Source: Streptomyces sp. DT2A-34 (GTDB lineage Bacteria > Actinomycetota > Actinomycetes > Streptomycetales > Streptomycetaceae). From it: a stretch of 64,000 nucleotides of DNA. The translations under genes were made by a program, and so were the position numbers. Shown here one piece after another: positions 25,391-34,110 of this stretch. The stretch's first letter is position 1; each line of letters starts with the position of its first letter. Below the pieces are notes generated by a model. The model did no database searches, was not told the origin of the DNA, and saw only the letters and a program-made list of their open reading frames with translations. The DNA is taken from contig NZ_JASTWJ010000001.1 of NCBI RefSeq assembly GCF_030499515.1, forward strand, positions 4,630,001-4,694,000, given 5' to 3'.

Positions 25391-26685
25391 CGCGGCGGAC
25401 CCTCGGCCGCCCCCTCCGGCGACCCTTCCCCCAGCGCCTGCCCCGGCACCTCCGCCAGCACCTTCCCCAGCACCCGTGCCGCCCGCTCCACGTCCGCGAA
25501 CCCGACGTACAGCGGCGTGAAACCGAAGCGCAGCACGTCCGGGTGGCGGAAGTCGCCGACCACGCCCCGTTCGATGAGCGCTTTCATGACCTCCCCGGCG
25601 CCCTCGCAGCGCAGCGCCACCTGGCTGCCGCGCTCCGCGTGCGCCACCGGAGTCACCGACTCCACGCGCCCCTCCCCCGCATACGCCCCGACGCACTCCA
25701 GGAAGAAGTCGGTCAACGCGAGGGACTTGGCGCGCACCGCCTCGATCGACACGCCCTCCCAAACCTCCAGCGCGGCCTCCAGGGCCAGCATGGAGAGGAT
25801 GTCCGGCGTGCCGACGCGACCGCGCAGTGCGCCCGCCGCCGGTGCGAAGTCGACGCGCATGCCGAAGGGCTCGGCGTGCGAGTTCCAGCCGGGGAGCGGG
25901 GAGTCGAAGCGGTCCTGCAGGTCACTGCGCACGTACAGGTACGCCGGCGAACCCGGCCCGCCGTTCAGGTACTTGTACGTGCAGCCGACCGCCAGGTCGA
26001 CCCCGTGCTCGTCCAGCCCCACGGGCAGCGCGCCCGCGCTGTGGCAGAGGTCCCAGACGACGTACGCCCCCGCCGCGTGCACGGCGGCCGTGAGTGCGGG
26101 AAGGTCGTGCAGGCGGCCGGTGCGGTAGTCGACGTGGTTCAGCAGGACGGCGGCCGTACGGTCGCCCAGCGCACCCGGCACCTCCGCGGGCGTCACGGGC
26201 CGCAGCGCACACCCCGTCATCCGCGCCGCCGACTCGGCGATGTACCCGTCCGTGGGGAAGGTCGTCGCGTCGACCAGGATCTCGTCCCGGCCCGCCCCGC
26301 CGACAGCGGAGTTCGCCATCCGCACGGCGGCGACAACCGCCTTGAAAACATTGACACTTGTCGAGTCGCCGACCACGATCTGGCCGGGCGCCGCGCCGAC
26401 CAGGGGAGCGATCCGGTCGCCGATCCGCTCGGGAGCGGTCCACCAGCCGCTCTCGTCCCAGGAGCGGATACGCAGCTCGCCCCACTGCCGCCGTACGACG
26501 TCCTCGACCCGCCCCGGGACGTTCGCCGGGAGGGCGCCCAGGGAGTTGCCGTCGAGGTAGACGCCCGCGGCGTCAGCCGCATGATCGGACACGGTATCCA
26601 GTACGAACTGCTTGCGGGCGGCGGCCAGTTCGTCGGCCGCGTCCAGCACCCCCGCCCTGGCGGCGAGTTCCGCGAGCTCAGACAT
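25387..26685 (-). CDS. kynU: Kynureninase
   Basis: 432 residues from ATG at 26685. PLP-dependent hydrolysis of L-kynurenine to anthranilate and alanine. Motifs: YLDGNSLGALP near 45, DSTSVNVFK, VVWDLCHSAGALPV with the PLP-pairing Asp, and CTYKYLNGGPGSPA with the Schiff-base Lys. The C-terminal FTPLYVGFADVERAARVL matches the family. It overlaps the dioxygenase gene by eight bases. Anthranilate can feed tryptophan or secondary metabolism; in S. coelicolor the kynurenine route is linked in the literature to antibiotic precursor supply. The final residues (EGSPEGAAEGPP) are low complexity. Confidence 0.95.
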   Translation of the reverse strand: MSELAELAARAGVLDAADELAAARKQFVLDTVSDHAADAAGVYLDGNSLGALPANVPGRVEDVVRRQWGELRIRSWDESGWWTAPERIGDRIAPLVGAAPGQIVVGDSTSVNVFKAVVAAVRMANSAVGGAGRDEILVDATTFPTDGYIAESAARMTGCALRPVTPAEVPGALGDRTAAVLLNHVDYRTGRLHDLPALTAAVHAAGAYVVWDLCHSAGALPVGLDEHGVDLAVGCTYKYLNGGPGSPAYLYVRSDLQDRFDSPLPGWNSHAEPFGMRVDFAPAAGALRGRVGTPDILSMLALEAALEVWEGVSIEAVRAKSLALTDFFLECVGAYAGEGRVESVTPVAHAERGSQVALRCEGAGEVMKALIERGVVGDFRHPDVLRFGFTPLYVGFADVERAARVLGKVLAEVPGQALGEGSPEGAAEGPPR

Positions 26686-27517
26686 GAGACCTCGCCGTCC
26701 ACAGCTCCGGGAACACGTTCTTCTGCGCCCGCTTCTCCAGCCAGGCCACCCCGGCCGAACCGCCCGTGCCGGTCTTGGCGCCCATCGCGCGCCGGGTGGC
26801 GACGAGGTGGTCGTTGCGCCAGCGCCACACCAGTTCGGCGACATCGGTCAACGCCTCGCCGAGGCGGGCGAGTTCGGCGTTCTGGTCACCGGAGTAGATC
26901 TCGGTCCAGACGGCCTCCACCGCGTCCGACGGCTCGTACCGCCGCGACACGTCGCGCTTCAGCACGCTCTCGGGGATCGCGCAGCCGCGCCGGGCGAGGA
27001 AGCGCAGCACCTCGTCGTACAGGCTCGGCTCGTGCAGCGCCTTCTCCAGTTCCGCGTGGACGCGCGGGGCGCCGCGGTGCGGGACCAGCATGGACGCGGA
27101 CTTCTCGGCGAGCAGGAACTCCATGCGCCGGTACATCGCCGACTGGAAGCCGGAGCCCTCGCCGAGGGCGCTGCGGTACGCGTTGAACTGGGCCGGCGTG
27201 AGCTGGCCGAGCGGCTTCCAGGAGGCGTTCAGGGCCTCCAGTTCCCGTACGGAACGCTTCAGCGCGTCGATCGCCACCGGCACGCGGTCCTCGCGGAGGG
27301 CGTTCGCCGCCGTCTCCCACTCGTGGACGATGACCGTGAACCACAGCTCCATCACCTGGGTCGTGACCAGGAAGACCATCTCTCCGGGGTCGTCGGAGAG
27401 GGTGTGCTGGAGGTGGGTGAGAACGTCCGCCTGTACGTAGTCCTCGTACGGCGTGGTGCCTGCGAAGTCGAGATGCGGAGTCGAGGGCTCTTCAGCCTCG
27501 TGAGCCTCGTGGGACAT
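26678..27517 (-). CDS. kynA: Tryptophan 2,3-dioxygenase
   Basis: 279 residues from ATG at 27517, with AGGAGA five bases upstream; the frame opens earlier at 27571 but without a ribosome site. Heme-dependent oxidation of L-tryptophan to N-formylkynurenine, the first step of the kynurenine pathway. The diagnostic region is TPYEDYVQADVLTHLQ followed by EMVFLVTTQVMELWF. The substrate-binding FQSAMYRRMEFLL and the C-terminal VATRRAMGAKTGTGGSAGV with the T-G-G-S-x-G loop are present. It heads a two-gene operon with kynureninase. Confidence 0.95.
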   Translation of the reverse strand: MSHEAHEAEEPSTPHLDFAGTTPYEDYVQADVLTHLQHTLSDDPGEMVFLVTTQVMELWFTVIVHEWETAANALREDRVPVAIDALKRSVRELEALNASWKPLGQLTPAQFNAYRSALGEGSGFQSAMYRRMEFLLAEKSASMLVPHRGAPRVHAELEKALHEPSLYDEVLRFLARRGCAIPESVLKRDVSRRYEPSDAVEAVWTEIYSGDQNAELARLGEALTDVAELVWRWRNDHLVATRRAMGAKTGTGGSAGVAWLEKRAQKNVFPELWTARSHV

Positions 27518-27624
27518 CGCTGTCTCCTGTGGTAACTCCGGGTAGCGGTCCGCCCCTGCCGTTATCGACACGGGGGCCCCGGTCCCCGCCGGGCATCTTC
27601 TTCGATGGTCCGCCGAAAAGGCAA

Positions 27625-27650
27625 GGCCCGCCTGATCACACAGGCGGGCC
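27625..27650 (-). terminator. Terminator of the DUF3151 gene
   Basis: A perfect 10-bp stem (27625-27634 with 27641-27650), loop ATCACA, 27 bases after the stop codon at 27677. Confidence 0.7.
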
Positions 27651-27676
27651 CGACAGAACGCTTCGGCGTCCGGCGA

Positions 27677-28090
27677 CTAACCCAGGGTCTGGGCCGCCGT
27701 CGGCGAGGAGTCCTTCAGGAACTGCGTGCAGCGCTCGTGCTCCTCCTGCTCGCCGATCGATCCGGCGGCGCGGGCGAGGGCGTGCAGGGCACGCAGGAAG
27801 CCGCGGTTCGGCTCGTGCTCCCAGGGGACGGGGCCGTGGCCCTTCCATCCGTTACGGCGCAGGGAGTCCAGGCCGCGGTGGTAGCCCGTACGGGCATAGG
27901 CGTACGACTCCACGACGCTGCCCCGCTCGAACGCGTCGTCGGCCAGCTGTGCCCAGGCCAGCGAGGACATCGGGTACTTCGCGGCGACGTCCGCGGGCGC
28001 GGTGCCACCGGCGAGCAGCTCACGCGGCTCGGGGTCATCGGGGAGGTGGGTCGGGGGCGGTCCCCCGAGGAGGTTCTCGTGAATCGTCAT
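27677..28090 (-). CDS. DUF3151 family protein
   Basis: 137 residues from ATG at 28090 (MTIHENLLGGPPPTHLPDDP). The conserved core SLAWAQLADDAFERGSVVES, YAYARTGYHRGLDSLRRNGW, VPWEHEPNRGFLRALHALAR and EHERCTQFLKDSSP is the actinobacterial DUF3151 pattern, all-helical and possibly TPR-like. It is found across Actinobacteria close to fba, as here. Function unknown. The open frame continues upstream into an intergenic repeat and should not be included. Confidence 0.9.
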   Translation of the reverse strand: MTIHENLLGGPPPTHLPDDPEPRELLAGGTAPADVAAKYPMSSLAWAQLADDAFERGSVVESYAYARTGYHRGLDSLRRNGWKGHGPVPWEHEPNRGFLRALHALARAAGSIGEQEEHERCTQFLKDSSPTAAQTLG

Positions 28091-28159
28091 GGGTTCCAGT
28101 CTGAGGCATTGGGGGCGCCGACCACGGCCATCCCCTCTCGACGCCGGCCCAGGCGACCC

Positions 28160-28372
28160 CAGCCCGTCCGGCGTTCGAGGACGAGGCCGCACCCACCCGC
28201 AGGGGCCTTCACCTCTCGAGGCCGGCCCGCGTCATTCAGCCCGTCCGGCGTTTGAGGACGAGGCCCGTTCAGGGCCGAAGCGGGGGTCTGGGGGCCGCAG
28301 GCCCCCAGGGACCGGGGTCGAAGGGGCAGCGCCCCTTGAGGATGGGACAGGTAGGGGCGGCGGGGGCGAAAC
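28160..28372. repeat. Streptomyces-type intergenic repeats, dispersed copy A
   Basis: Two GC-rich units begin CAGCCCGTCCGGCGTT at 28160 and 28237. The second runs on through two palindromes, one around CTGGGGGCC/GGCCCCCAG and one AAGGGGC/GCCCCTT, to GGGCGAAA at 28372. It ends seven bases before the stop codon of the MFS gene at 28379. The same arrangement recurs at 32994-33119, five bases before the stop of the gene at 33124. It probably serves as terminator for the minus-strand gene. Confidence 0.7.
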
Positions 28373-28378
28373 CCAGCT

Positions 28379-29860
28379 CTAGGAATCCCCGCCCCCAGGC
28401 GCCCTCCCCCGCACCGGCCGCCCCTCCAACGGCGGCGCCACAACCCCGCCGTGGGTGCGGCACTCGGGGCGGGTGCAGTCCGGGGGCAGACGGCGTACGG
28501 TCGCGAAGCCGAGGACCGCTCCCGCCGCCAGCACGCCCGCGCACAGGGACATCGCCCGCCCGAAGGCGTCGTCGAAGGCCGCGGGCGAGCGGTACGCCTC
28601 CTGGCCCATCCCGGTCAGCAGAGGCAGCGCGGCCACGGCGACGAGACCGGCCGCGCGGGCCGCCGCGTTGTTGATGCCGCTGGCCAGGCCCGCCCGTGCG
28701 ACGTCCACGGAGGCGAGGACGGTGGCGGTCAGCGGGGCGACCAGCGTGACCAGGCCGAAGCCGAGGACGAGCACGGCCGGCAGTACGTCGGCGACGTACG
28801 AGGCGTCCGGCCCGACGCGCAGCATCAGCAGCATGCCGGCCGCACACAGCAGGGGCCCGACGGTGAGCGGAATGCGCGGCCCGATCCGGTCGGCCAGGGC
28901 GCCGGAGCGGGCGGAGAGCAGCAGCATCAGCACGGTCGTCGGCAGCAGTGCCGTACCGGCGCCGAGGGCCGAGTAACCGGCGACGACCTGGAGCTGGATC
29001 ACGGCGAGGAAGAAGAAGCCGCCGAGGGCCGCGTACACGCACAGGGTGACGAGGTTGACCGCGCTGAACTGGCGGGACGCGAAGATGTCGAGCGGCATCA
29101 TCGGGTCGCGGCGCCGCTTCTCGACGACCACGAAGGCGATGCCGGCGGCCACCCCGGCGACCGCGCACACGGCGACGACGACCGAACCCCCACGGGCCTC
29201 GATCAGCGCGTACGTCACCAGGGCGAGGGACAGCGCACCGAGCGCCGCGCCGAGCACGTCGAAGCGCCCGTGCTTGCGGCCGTCCCCCGACTCGGGCACA
29301 TGCCGCAGCGCCACCGGCACACACAGCAGGGCCAGCGGAACGTTGAGCAGGAACACCCACCGCCACCCCGGCCCGTCCACCAGCCACCCGCCCAGGAACG
29401 GCCCGACCGCCGCGCCGACGCCCCCGAACCCCGACCACAGGCCCACCGCCCGCCCCCGGTCGTCGGGATGGAAGGACGCCTGGATGAGCGCGAGCGAACC
29501 CGGCGTGAGGAGCGCCCCGCCGACGCCCTGCAACGCCCTGGCGGCGATGAGCACCCCGGCGTTCGGGGCGATCCCGCACAGCAGCGAGGCCACCGCGAAC
29601 CACACGACCCCGACGACGAAGATCTTGCGGCGCCCGTACCGGTCCCCCAGGGAACCGCCGAGCAGGATCAGCCCGGCCAGCGTGAGCATGTACGCGTTGA
29701 CGGTCCACTGGAGTGCCGCGAGGTCGGCGTCGAGGTCGCGGCCGATGCGCGGGAGGGCGACGTTGACGACGGTCGAGTCCAGCATGGCCATGCTGGAGCC
29801 GAGGACCGTGGTGAGCAGGATCCACTTGCCCTGCGGAGAGGCCAGCCGGACATCGGGCAT
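28379..29860 (-). CDS. MFS drug/H+ antiporter (DHA2, 14 TM)
   Basis: 493 residues with about fourteen hydrophobic segments. Motif A-like DRYGRRKIFVVG, motif C-type region GSLALIQASF... and the 14-TMS motif LDSTVVNVALPRIGRDL at the N-terminus (D1) place it in the EmrB/QacA family. Residues WTVNAYMLTLAGLILLGGSLG form TM2. It exports drugs or metabolites by proton antiport; the substrate is unknown. No regulator gene is adjacent. Its stop codon abuts the repeat element ending at 28372. Confidence 0.93.
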   Translation of the reverse strand: MPDVRLASPQGKWILLTTVLGSSMAMLDSTVVNVALPRIGRDLDADLAALQWTVNAYMLTLAGLILLGGSLGDRYGRRKIFVVGVVWFAVASLLCGIAPNAGVLIAARALQGVGGALLTPGSLALIQASFHPDDRGRAVGLWSGFGGVGAAVGPFLGGWLVDGPGWRWVFLLNVPLALLCVPVALRHVPESGDGRKHGRFDVLGAALGALSLALVTYALIEARGGSVVVAVCAVAGVAAGIAFVVVEKRRRDPMMPLDIFASRQFSAVNLVTLCVYAALGGFFFLAVIQLQVVAGYSALGAGTALLPTTVLMLLLSARSGALADRIGPRIPLTVGPLLCAAGMLLMLRVGPDASYVADVLPAVLVLGFGLVTLVAPLTATVLASVDVARAGLASGINNAAARAAGLVAVAALPLLTGMGQEAYRSPAAFDDAFGRAMSLCAGVLAAGAVLGFATVRRLPPDCTRPECRTHGGVVAPPLEGRPVRGRAPGGGDS

Positions 29861-29877
29861 GCCCCCAGGTATACAGC

Positions 29878-29908
29878 GAGCCCGGCGCCGTGGGCAGGCG
29901 CCGGGCTC
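29878..29908 (-). terminator. fba terminator
   Basis: A perfect 12-bp stem (29878-29889 with 29897-29908), loop GTGGGCA, 29 bases after the aldolase stop codon and just upstream of the MFS start. Confidence 0.8.
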
Positions 29909-29936
29909 GGAAGCTCCCTGAGAGATACCCGGAGAA

Positions 29937-30959
29937 CTACTTGATCTTCGTACCCGTGGAGCGCAGGTTCGAGCAGGCCTCCGTCACGCGCGCGGCCATG
30001 CTCGCCTCGGCGAGCTTGCCCCAGGTGCGCGGGTCGTAGGTCTTCTTCGAACCGACCTCGCCGTCGACCTTGAGGACACCGTCGTAGTTCTTGAACATGT
30101 GGTCGGCGACCGGACGCGTGAAGGCGTACTGCGTGTCGGTGTCGATGTTCATCTTGACGACGCCGTTGTCCAGCGCGGTCGCGATCTCCTCGGCGGAGGA
30201 GCCGGAGCCGCCGTGGAAGACGAAGTCGAACGGGGACGCCTTGCCGTACTTGGCGGCGACGCCCTCGTTCAGCTCCTTGAGCAGCTCGGGGCGGAGCACG
30301 ACGTTGCCCGGCTTGTACACGCCGTGGACGTTGCCGAAGGAAGCGGCGAGCAGGTAGCGCCCCTTCTCACCGAGACCGAGGGCCTCGACCGTACGAACGG
30401 CGTCGTCGACCGTCGTGTAGAGGGAGTCGTTGATCTCGTGCGAGACGCCGTCCTCCTCGCCACCGGTCGGGGTGATCTCGACCTCAAGGATGATCTTGGC
30501 GGCGCGGGCGCGCTCCAGCAGCTCCTGCGCGATGGACAGGTTGTCGGCGAGGGTCTCGGCCGAGCCGTCCCACATGTGCGACTGGAACAGCGGGTTCTCA
30601 CCGCGCGCGACCCGCTCCTCCGACACCGCGAGCAGCGGCCGTACGTACCCGTCGAGCTTGTCCTTCGGGCAGTGGTCCGTGTGCAGGGCGACGGTGATGT
30701 CGTACTTCTTGGCGACGATGTGCGCGAACTCGGCCAGGGCGACGGCGCCGGTGACCATGTCCTTGTTGTGCTGACCGCCCAGGAACTCGGCGCCACCCGT
30801 CGAGATCTGGATGATGCCGTCGCTCTCCGCCTCCGCGAAGCCGCGCAGGGCCGCGTGCAGGGTCTGGGTCGACGTCACGTTGATGGCCGGGTAGGCGAAC
30901 TTGCCTGCCTTCGCCCGGTCGAGCATCTCGTTGTAGACCTCGGGGGTTGCGATGGGCAT
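29937..30959 (-). CDS. fba: Class II fructose-bisphosphate aldolase
   Basis: 340 residues. Zn-dependent reversible cleavage of fructose 1,6-bisphosphate in glycolysis and gluconeogenesis. Zn ligand motif VALHTDHCPKDKLDG (H-T-D-H) near 95, the EVEITPTGGEEDGV loop with catalytic/metal Glu, HGVYKPGNVVLRP and the phosphate-binding VFHGGSGSSAEE are all present. A good ribosome site (AAGGAG) precedes ATG. The promoter region holds two TACGCAGT repeats. Confidence 0.97.
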   Translation of the reverse strand: MPIATPEVYNEMLDRAKAGKFAYPAINVTSTQTLHAALRGFAEAESDGIIQISTGGAEFLGGQHNKDMVTGAVALAEFAHIVAKKYDITVALHTDHCPKDKLDGYVRPLLAVSEERVARGENPLFQSHMWDGSAETLADNLSIAQELLERARAAKIILEVEITPTGGEEDGVSHEINDSLYTTVDDAVRTVEALGLGEKGRYLLAASFGNVHGVYKPGNVVLRPELLKELNEGVAAKYGKASPFDFVFHGGSGSSAEEIATALDNGVVKMNIDTDTQYAFTRPVADHMFKNYDGVLKVDGEVGSKKTYDPRTWGKLAEASMAARVTEACSNLRSTGTKIK

Positions 30960-31143
30960 CTGTCCGCTCCTTGGAGTGTGCGGGTTGACGTACTGCGTAC
31001 GTAACTGCGTACGGCGTTTCTTCTTACGGCCCTGACCTAGACCTTGGGGGGTTGCGACGTCGTCGTCGGCCCCATCTTTCCAGACGAACCGGGATGGTCC
31101 GAGCGTCTGTCATCAGCCGACACGGACGCCCGTCGGACCTCGG

Positions 31144-31692
31144 TCAGTCGAGCCCGAGTTCGTCCTTGGAGTAGGCGAAGAGGTACGGCACCCCGGCACC
31201 CTCCTGGATCTTCTCGGCGGCGCCGGTGGCCCGGTCGACGATGGTCGCGACGCCGGCGACCTCGGCGCCCGCCTCACGCACGGCCTCGACGGCGGTGAGC
31301 GGCGAACCGCCCGTGGTGGAGGTGTCCTCGACGACGAGAACCCGCCGCCCCGCGATGTCGGGCCCCTCGACCCGCCGCTGCAGCCCGTGCGCCTTGGCGG
31401 CCTTCCGTACGACGAATGCGTCCAGCCGCTTCCCGCGCGCGGCGGCGGCGTGCAGCATCGCGGCGGCGACGGGGTCGGCGCCCATGGTGAGCCCGCCGAC
31501 CGCGTCGAACTCCAGCTCCGCGGTCAGATCGAGCAGCACCTGCCCGACGAGCGGGGCCGCCTCCCCGTCGAGGGTGATACGCCGAAGATCGACGTAGTAA
31601 TCAGCCTCCAGCCCCGACGACAGGGTCACCTTGCCGTGCACCACGGCCTTGTCCTTGATCTGCTGCAGCAGCTCGCCACGTACGTCAGTCAT
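31144..31692 (-). CDS. pyrE: Orotate phosphoribosyltransferase
   Basis: 182 residues from ATG at 31692. Transfers phosphoribose from PRPP to orotate, giving OMP in pyrimidine synthesis. Substrate loop HGKVTLSSGLEADYYVDLR at the N-terminus and the PRPP-binding motif RRVLVVEDTSTTGGSPLTAV near 115 are diagnostic. VVRKAAKAHGLQRRVEG holds the catalytic flexible loop. It follows the aldose-epimerase gene by ten bases and is probably in one operon with it. The in-frame extension to 31812 overlaps that gene and is not used. Confidence 0.96.
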   Translation of the reverse strand: MTDVRGELLQQIKDKAVVHGKVTLSSGLEADYYVDLRRITLDGEAAPLVGQVLLDLTAELEFDAVGGLTMGADPVAAAMLHAAAARGKRLDAFVVRKAAKAHGLQRRVEGPDIAGRRVLVVEDTSTTGGSPLTAVEAVREAGAEVAGVATIVDRATGAAEKIQEGAGVPYLFAYSKDELGLD

Positions 31693-31702
31693 GCCGCCCA
31701 GC

Positions 31703-32500
31703 TTAGAGGCGCCGCCAGCTCCAGACGGTCGTGGCTTCGAGCGGCTCCAGAGGCGTGACCAGACGAGGCATGCTGTTGAGCCCGTTGGGCGGCCCGGTCT
31801 GCGGCTCGACACACACAGCGGCCTCCTGCTCGTCGTAGACGACGACCCACTCCTCCCGACTGCTCACCTTCAGCTCCAACTGCCCCGGCCAGGTGAGCGT
31901 GACGTCGACACCGTCCGGCATCCCGAAGCAGTCGTCCCAGGGCCCGGGCTTCGGCTCGATCCGGTTCCCGGTGGGAAGGTGATCGTCCCCGCGCTCCTCC
32001 TGCCAGGCCGGGCTGAAGTCGAGCCGCACATCCTGCGCCCCCTCCCCGCCGAGGTTCCGGTTGAACCAGGGATGCCAGCCGATCTGCGCCGGGAAGGACG
32101 TCTCGTACGTCTCGACGGACATGGTGAGGCTGAGGCTGTCCGGGGTGAGCGCGACGACCTGCGTGACGCGGCCGGCGTACGGCCACGGCTCGACCAGGTC
32201 GTACGTGATGACCGCCTCGCCGTCGGCGACCCGGGCGACGCGCCAGGCGCCGTCCCGTACGGTGCCGTGGATGGCGTTCGGCGGGGCGTTGAGCGGCATC
32301 TGCCGCACCACGGCCCCGTCCAGGAACCGCCCGTCCCGGATCCGCCCGCACCAGGGAACCATCGGGAAACACCCGAACCGCTCCCCCTGCCGCAACACCT
32401 CACTCCCCCCGACCCGCAGCCCCCCGACCCGCCCGCCGTTCCCCGGCAGCACGTCCACCTCCGCGTCACCCGCGGTCAGCGTGATGTGTTCGTTACTCAC
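31703..32500 (-). CDS. Aldose 1-epimerase-like protein
   Basis: 265 residues, GTG start. Family motifs: GGRVGGLRVGGSEVLR near 22, MVPWCGRIRDGRF near 46 (N-term catalytic region), LNAPPNAIHGTVRDG with the conserved H-G, FPAQIGWHPWFNRNL with the catalytic His, and CVEPQTGPPNGLN with the base Glu. It interconverts alpha and beta anomers of a hexose; the specific sugar is not known. It is upstream of pyrE in the same direction. Confidence 0.92.
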   Translation of the reverse strand: MSNEHITLTAGDAEVDVLPGNGGRVGGLRVGGSEVLRQGERFGCFPMVPWCGRIRDGRFLDGAVVRQMPLNAPPNAIHGTVRDGAWRVARVADGEAVITYDLVEPWPYAGRVTQVVALTPDSLSLTMSVETYETSFPAQIGWHPWFNRNLGGEGAQDVRLDFSPAWQEERGDDHLPTGNRIEPKPGPWDDCFGMPDGVDVTLTWPGQLELKVSSREEWVVVYDEQEAAVCVEPQTGPPNGLNSMPRLVTPLEPLEATTVWSWRRL

Positions 32501-32621
32501 GGGACGACCCTACTGGGGTGATCAAGGCGGCATGAAGAGTCCACGTCCGCCTCTCGACGCCGACCGTGCATCTCAGCCCGTCCGCAGCGGGCCTCCCCTC
32601 TTGAGGCCGGCCCGCATCACC

Positions 32622-33119
32622 CAGCCCATCCAACGTTCAAGCACGAGGCCGCTCCGCCCCCAGCCCCCACCCACCCGTAGGGGGCTGCGCCCCTCAATGC
32701 CGGCCCAGGCATTGCAGCCCGTCCGGCGTTCGAGCACGAGGCCGCGCCATCCCTAGCCCCCACCCACCCGTAGAGGCCTTGACCTCTCAGCGCCGGCCCA
32801 GGCATTGCAGCCCGTCCGGCGTTCGAGCACGAGGCCGCGCCATCCCTAGCCCCCACCCACCCGTAGAGGCCTTGACCTCTCAGCGCCGGCCCAGGCATTT
32901 CAGCCCGTCCGGCGTTCGAGCACGAGGCCGCGCCATCCCTAGCCCCCACCCACCCGTAGAGGCCTTGACCTCTCAGCGCCGGCCCAGGCATTTCAGCCCG
33001 TCCGGCGTTTGAGGACGAGGCCCGTTCAGGGCCGAAGCGGGGTCTGGGGCGGCAGCCCCAGCGGGGTCGAAGGGGCGGAGCCCCTGGGGATGGGACGGGT
33101 AGGGGCGGCGGGGGCGAAA
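32622..33119. repeat. 93-bp tandem repeat array followed by dispersed copy B
   Basis: Units starting with CAGCCC occur at 32622, 32715, 32808, 32901 and 32994, an exact 93-bp period. The first is diverged, the next three are nearly identical, and the fifth continues into a different 3' part matching 28237-28372. The array fills most of the 623-bp gap between the epimerase gene and the gene at 33124. Because 93 is divisible by three, a reading frame of 31-residue repeats stays open on the minus strand, but it is not a credible gene. The rest of the gap (32501-32621) holds a shorter diverged unit at 32574. Confidence 0.85.
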
Positions 33120-33123
33120 ACCC

Positions 33124-33996
33124 TCAGCGCCGTCGCCGCAGCATCCGCCCCACCACGATCGCCGACGCCACCACCACGGCCGCCGCCGGAGCCGCCCACC
33201 GCAACGCAGAACTCGGCGCAACGGTCTGCGGCGCCGGAACCGGCGCATAACGCCCCCGCGGCGGAGCATGGTCCACTTCCTCCGCACTACGCCCGATCAT
33301 CGTCCGCCGAGCATGAGCCGCCTCAGCGACGGCAGGCTCACCAGCATCGGCATCGGCACCGGCACCGGCGTCCGCGGGTTCGCTCACTTCAGCCCCCGGT
33401 TCAGGCGCCGCAGGCTCAGGCGCCGCAGCGTCATCCGCATCCGGCGTCGTCTCGAAGTCACTGGTGACCCGCGTTTCGAACTCCCCAGGAGCCAAGGTCT
33501 CCAGGGTCTCCCCACTCTCCCCGGTGTCCCCGGCGTCCCCCGCCTCGTCCTCCCCCACCGCCGACGACGTCTCCCCCGCCACCACCCCGAGCTGCTCCCC
33601 GAACCGGCTCAGCAACCGAGCCACGGCCGACCCGACCGCCTCCGCCGAGAACTCCGCGACCCGCCCGTCCGCCGAAGCGGCCCCCTCGAACGTCACGGCG
33701 GAGCCCCCGTCGGCCTCCCGGACCCGCACCGTCAACGAGAGCTTCACGGAACCACTGCCCCGCGCCTCGGTCGCGTCGCCCTCCACGGCGTACGAACCGT
33801 CCTCGCGCTCGGACACCCGCACAGCACCCCGGTACGTGATGGTGTGACCGCCGACGCGCACTTTCAGCCGCCCGGCGACCGGCTCGGCACCGGCGTCCTG
33901 TTGGAGCCCGGGGACCGCCCGGGCAACCCGTACGGGATCGGCCAGCACCTCCCTGAGCCGCTCGGCCGCAACCGGAACGAACACCTCATGCTCCAT
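33124..33996 (-). CDS. SRPBCC (CoxG-like) protein with C-terminal membrane anchor
   Basis: 290 residues from ATG at 33996. Residues 1-145 form a START/SRPBCC-like domain resembling carbon-monoxide-dehydrogenase subunit G: MEHEVFVPVAAERLREVLAD, RVARAVPGLQ and YRGAVRVSEREDGSYAVEGD. A long acidic, Ala/Pro/Asp-rich disordered linker covers about 155-250. The C-terminus has one membrane helix (AAPAAAVVVASAIVV) followed by GRMLRRRR. This makes it a tail-anchored cytosolic protein. The ligand is unknown and there are no CO-dehydrogenase genes nearby. Confidence 0.82.
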   Translation of the reverse strand: MEHEVFVPVAAERLREVLADPVRVARAVPGLQQDAGAEPVAGRLKVRVGGHTITYRGAVRVSEREDGSYAVEGDATEARGSGSVKLSLTVRVREADGGSAVTFEGAASADGRVAEFSAEAVGSAVARLLSRFGEQLGVVAGETSSAVGEDEAGDAGDTGESGETLETLAPGEFETRVTSDFETTPDADDAAAPEPAAPEPGAEVSEPADAGAGADADAGEPAVAEAAHARRTMIGRSAEEVDHAPPRGRYAPVPAPQTVAPSSALRWAAPAAAVVVASAIVVGRMLRRRR

Positions 33997-34110
33997 GGTG
34001 AGCGAGCCTACCCAGCATGGCGCGAAGCGCACCCGCACATCCGAGGATTCTCACCGGACACGGACCCGCCGGGCGTATCCTCCGCCCCCGCCCCAGCCCC
34101 CCCGGCCCCC

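Noticed and set aside
23713..27186. A plus-strand frame of about 1,150 codons across the kyn genes
   Set aside because: It is antisense to three well-identified enzymes and contains no domain motif.
32617..32991. A 124-residue minus-strand frame of 31-residue repeats (MPGPALRGQGLYGWVGARDG)
   Set aside because: It exists only because the 93-bp intergenic repeat is divisible by three. There is no ribosome site and the DNA matches dispersed intergenic elements.
32622..33010. CRISPR-like periodic repeats
   Set aside because: The whole 93-bp unit repeats, with no unique spacers, and no cas genes are nearby.
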